DNA of 9,632 nucleotides from Deltaproteobacteria bacterium (GTDB lineage Bacteria; SAR324; NAC60-12), in assembly GCA_002707655.1 (NCBI GenBank), contig PANO01000067.1:1-9632 (forward strand). The letters are read 5' to 3'. The translations under genes and the position numbers were made by a program. Positions 7,333-9,632 of the stretch are shown piece after piece; the first letter of the stretch is position 1; every line of letters begins with the position of its first letter. The notes beneath the pieces are model-generated. The model was not told where the DNA came from. It made no database searches and worked only from the letters and a program-made list of their open reading frames with translations.

Positions 7333-8730
7333 TCATTTCCTGTTTGCAAGTGTCCACTTTTTGCGGACGGGTGTGTCGTCAAAGGCCAACTCTGCTTCTA
7401 AATCTTCGGAAAGGTTGAGCAGCAGTTCCTCCGCGTTCCAAGGGGCGACCAACTGCAAGCCCACGGGCAAACCCTCGGAGAGACCGCACGGAAGCGACAC
7501 CGCTGGATTCCCGGAGACATTGAACGGCGCTGTGAAAGGCACCGCACCCCACAGCCAACTCACGCGCTGTCCGTCAATTTCACGGGGACGTTCCCGCACC
7601 GGGAAGGCAGTAGTGGCTGTCACCGGAGTGGCGATCACATCGAAATCTGCGAAAAAATTCCGGAGTCGTTGCTGGTACTCGCGGTGGGCTTTTCTGGCGT
7701 TTTTCACATCCTCCGCCGTGATTGCTTGTCCGGCTTCCAGTGACTTGCGTTCGTATGCGGTCAACTGCTCCGGAGCCTGCTTCAGCAAGTGCCCGCGTTC
7801 CCGCTGTTCCTCGGCCAAAACGAGTGTGTCGAACGCAGCATTCCAGCCTGCGAGCGGAAGCGGGGTTTCACGGACATCATGCCCCAATCTGGACAATTGC
7901 CCCACCGCAACCTCGACCACTTGGGCGACTCCGGCAGCGACAGGGCGGTCTTCCGGCCTTGGACACCACACCACCCGCAGCTTTTGTCCGTTGAGGGATT
8001 GGCGGGCGTACTTGCGTTCTGCCAGCACTTCAAGGATGTTTCGAGCGTCCGCCACACAACGGGTGAGCGGGCCGGGCGCGATGAAGTCCGACATCGCCCG
8101 AAAACCTTTCTCGTTGGAGCAAAGTCCGTAGGTGGGTTTGATGCCGAACAAGCCCGAGAATGCAGCAGGAATCCGGATCGAGCCTCCGCCATCCGCGCCG
8201 ATGGCTGCCGTTGCCAAACCTGCCGCAACGGAAGCCGCCGCCCCGCCGCTGGAGCCTCCCGGAGTGTGGGACGTGTCCCACGGATTGCGGGCATCGTCGC
8301 CCAAACGGTTGTCCGTGGTCGCGGACTGCCCGAACTCTGCGGCGTTGGTCTTGCCCGGAAAGACGGCTCCAGCCGCCCGCAAGCGTTTCACCAGCCCACA
8401 GTCCTGTTCTGTGCGGTTCTCCTGGTAGAGTGCAGAACCGTAAGTGGTGATCGATCCCGCCAACTCGAAGGTGTCCTTGATCGAAATTGGAATGCCGCAC
8501 AACGGCGGAATTTCCACCGTCGGCTTTCGGAAAAGACGTTCTGCGGTCTTGGCCTGCTCACGGGCTTGCTCATCCAAACAGTCGAGGTAGGCATTCAGCG
8601 ATGGATTGAAACGAGCTATCCGGGCCAAGGTTTCCTCCAGCACCTCGACCGGGGACAACTCACCTCGGCGAAACGCTTCCCGAAGCCGTGTGATGGGCCA
8701 CCAGAGCGGGCTGTCCTCCTGCTCAGGCAT
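7333..8730 (-). CDS. Amidase signature (AS) family amidohydrolase
   Basis: A 465-residue serine amidohydrolase of the amidase signature family (relatives: GatA, FAAH, aryl-acylamidases, 6-aminohexanoate-cyclic-dimer hydrolase). The family's Ser-cisSer-Lys triad is fully present: K85 in GIPISIKD, S160 in the glycine-rich PGGSSGG, and S184 in GGGSIRIP. S160 and S184 are 24 residues apart, the spacing known from GatA and FAAH. The family fold normally fills about 450-500 residues, so this is full length. ATG at 8730 was chosen because it overlaps the SDR stop by 8 bp (ATGCCTGA). Longer in-frame starts up to 8874 would put about 48 non-homologous residues before the family N-terminus and extend far into the SDR gene. 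No gatB or gatC is adjacent, so a role as tRNA amidotransferase subunit is unlikely. Hydrolysis of an imported amide is inferred. The crotonase gene starts 4 bp after the stop. Confidence 0.9.
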   Translation of the reverse strand: MPEQEDSPLWWPITRLREAFRRGELSPVEVLEETLARIARFNPSLNAYLDCLDEQAREQAKTAERLFRKPTVEIPPLCGIPISIKDTFELAGSITTYGSALYQENRTEQDCGLVKRLRAAGAVFPGKTNAAEFGQSATTDNRLGDDARNPWDTSHTPGGSSGGAAASVAAGLATAAIGADGGGSIRIPAAFSGLFGIKPTYGLCSNEKGFRAMSDFIAPGPLTRCVADARNILEVLAERKYARQSLNGQKLRVVWCPRPEDRPVAAGVAQVVEVAVGQLSRLGHDVRETPLPLAGWNAAFDTLVLAEEQRERGHLLKQAPEQLTAYERKSLEAGQAITAEDVKNARKAHREYQQRLRNFFADFDVIATPVTATTAFPVRERPREIDGQRVSWLWGAVPFTAPFNVSGNPAVSLPCGLSEGLPVGLQLVAPWNAEELLLNLSEDLEAELAFDDTPVRKKWTLANRK

Positions 8731-9481
8731 GGGGACTGACCCCGCCGCTGACGGTGAAGACTTCCCCGGTGATGTAGCCTGCCTTGTCGCTGACAAGGTA
8801 GGACACCATGTCGGCCACATCCTGTGGTTGTCCGACTCGTCCCACGAGCGAGCGGTTTTCCGCATAGCCCTCAAAGAACTCGTCCGGATAGATTTTCCGC
8901 AGGAAGTCGTTGTAGATCAGTCCGGGGGAGACGCAGTTGACGCGGATGCCGTGCTTGCCGTTTTCGGCGGCGGCCACGCGGGTCAGCGCGAGAATCCCCG
9001 CCTTGGCGGCAGAGTAAGCCGCTCCGTGTTCGGTCGAAGTCTCCCACGCAGCAATCGAGGAGATGTTGATGACTACTCCGGAACGCCGCTCGATCATCTG
9101 CGGTAATGCCTGCCTCATGCAGTTGAAGGTGCCGTTGAGGTCCACGTCAAGGCAGCGTAGCCACGTCTCCCGCGACATCTCCGCCACCGGCTCCAACTTG
9201 TTCCAGCCTGCGTTGTTGACCAGCACGTCCAGCCGTCCGTGCTGCTCCATGATTTTCTGAACTACGGTGCCCACCGCGTCAAAATCCGTCACGTCCAGCG
9301 GTTTCGACAAAAACTCGCGCCCGTGTTTTTCGGAAAGCTCTGAGGCCAGTTCGCCACAACGCCGCTCGTGCGCATCCGTGATCACGACATCAAAGCCGTC
9401 ATCCGCGAGTTGCCGGGCGATGGCCGCGCCAATGCCTGCTCCTGCCGCCGCTGTGACCAGTGCCACTTTTCGTTCAGTCAT
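8723..9481 (-). CDS. Short-chain dehydrogenase/reductase (SDR), classical type
   Basis: This 252-residue protein has the length and motif order of classical SDRs, NAD(P)-dependent cytoplasmic oxidoreductases acting on alcohols, ketones or 3-oxoacyl thioesters. Seen in the sequence: an N-terminal Rossmann strand with the glycine loop TAAAGAGIG (residues 10-18), an acidic residue at the end of the second strand (D36, usually favouring NAD over NADP), NNAG (89-92), and the catalytic set N116, S142, Y156 and K160 (YSAAK). The C-terminal VSGG is also typical. The loop is unusual because the usual TG is replaced by alanines. ATG at 9481 was preferred to a TTG at 9511 because the family N-terminus begins there and it gives an 8-bp overlap with the preceding gene. 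The stop overlaps the amidase start by 8 bp. The substrate is unknown; a dehydrogenase step in a catabolic pathway is inferred from context. Confidence 0.9.
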   Translation of the reverse strand: MTERKVALVTAAAGAGIGAAIARQLADDGFDVVITDAHERRCGELASELSEKHGREFLSKPLDVTDFDAVGTVVQKIMEQHGRLDVLVNNAGWNKLEPVAEMSRETWLRCLDVDLNGTFNCMRQALPQMIERRSGVVINISSIAAWETSTEHGAAYSAAKAGILALTRVAAAENGKHGIRVNCVSPGLIYNDFLRKIYPDEFFEGYAENRSLVGRVGQPQDVADMVSYLVSDKAGYITGEVFTVSGGVSPHA

Positions 9482-9632
9482 GTTTGTTTGGAAAAGAAAG
9501 TTCAAGAACAACGCATCCCACGTCTGTATTGAACGGGCCGTGTATCTCGCCCGGGGGACGGCTTGCGTAGTGCCCCGTTTCTAACCACAGACCAAAAGCC
9601 TGATCATAGAGGCTGTCACTGACAATCAAGAC
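9474..9632 (-). CDS. Cupin-domain protein, C-terminal fragment (5' end outside window)
   Basis: An open frame enters from the right edge and runs 52 codons to a TGA at 9476-9474. The start lies outside the window. The fragment contains the stretch GHYASRPPGEIHGPF followed by a GC and a hydrophobic LE strand. This RPPG-x-x-HGPF pattern is typical of the last beta strands of small cupins, where the histidine is often a metal ligand. The function of the full protein cannot be told; such proteins in catabolic clusters include dioxygenase-like, isomerase-like and regulatory cupins. Its last codons overlap the start of the SDR gene by 8 bp (ATGACTGA), so it is very probably the preceding gene of the same operon and translationally coupled to it. 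I am fairly sure the frame is coding because of the motif and the overlap, and less sure of the cupin assignment. Confidence 0.6.
   Translation of the reverse strand, partial: VLIVSDSLYDQAFGLWLETGHYASRPPGEIHGPFNTDVGCVVLELSFPNKHD

Noticed and set aside
7789..8739. Long open frame on the plus strand (316 codons) opposite the amidase gene
   Set aside because: The amidase frame carries the full catalytic triad with correct spacing. The plus-strand translation shows no domain pattern.
8731..8874. N-terminal extension of the amidase from upstream in-frame starts
   Set aside because: The extra 48 residues do not resemble the family and would overlap the SDR gene by about 150 bp. The ATG at 8730 gives the overlap used at other junctions in this operon.

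Overview
This window is one co-oriented block on the minus strand: a catabolic-looking gene set followed by a complete branched-chain-amino-acid-type (LIV/HAAT family) ABC importer. Transcription runs from high to low coordinates. The genes are GC-rich by eye. The first ~390 bases and a patch around 1,090-1,660 are clearly more AT-rich. The gene set fits a Gram-negative heterotroph, probably a proteobacterium or an uncultured relative. No marker gene fixes the taxon.

Layout in the direction of transcription: the C-terminal end of a cupin-like protein (9632-9474, cut by the window edge); an SDR dehydrogenase (9481-8723); an amidase-signature hydrolase (8730-7333); a crotonase-family protein that lacks both usual catalytic glutamates (7328-6579); a 146-bp spacer with a CACAGAG-type repeat (6578-6433); a MaoC-type hotdog hydratase (6432-5635); a secreted solute-binding protein (5564-4353); an 80-bp spacer with G/C-rich inverted repeats (4352-4273); a fused LivH-LivM permease (4272-2416); LivG (2423-1659); a small toxin-antitoxin-like pair (1600-1084); LivF (1091-390); and an AT-rich, apparently gene-free end with inverted and direct repeats (389-1).

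How they may work together (inference): the binding protein captures a small polar solute, LivHM/LivG/LivF import it, the amidase cleaves an amide bond, and the SDR, crotonase and MaoC proteins handle oxidation and CoA-thioester chemistry on the carbon skeleton. The substrate cannot be read from the sequence.

Most notable points: (1) a BrnT-family toxin reading frame with a single in-frame TAA, followed by an intact antitoxin-like gene, sits between livG and livF, and the antitoxin stop overlaps the livF start; (2) the two permease subunits are fused; (3) the crotonase is atypical; (4) four junctions use the same 8-bp ATGNNTGA overlap; (5) the palindrome TCCGGA is strongly over-represented.
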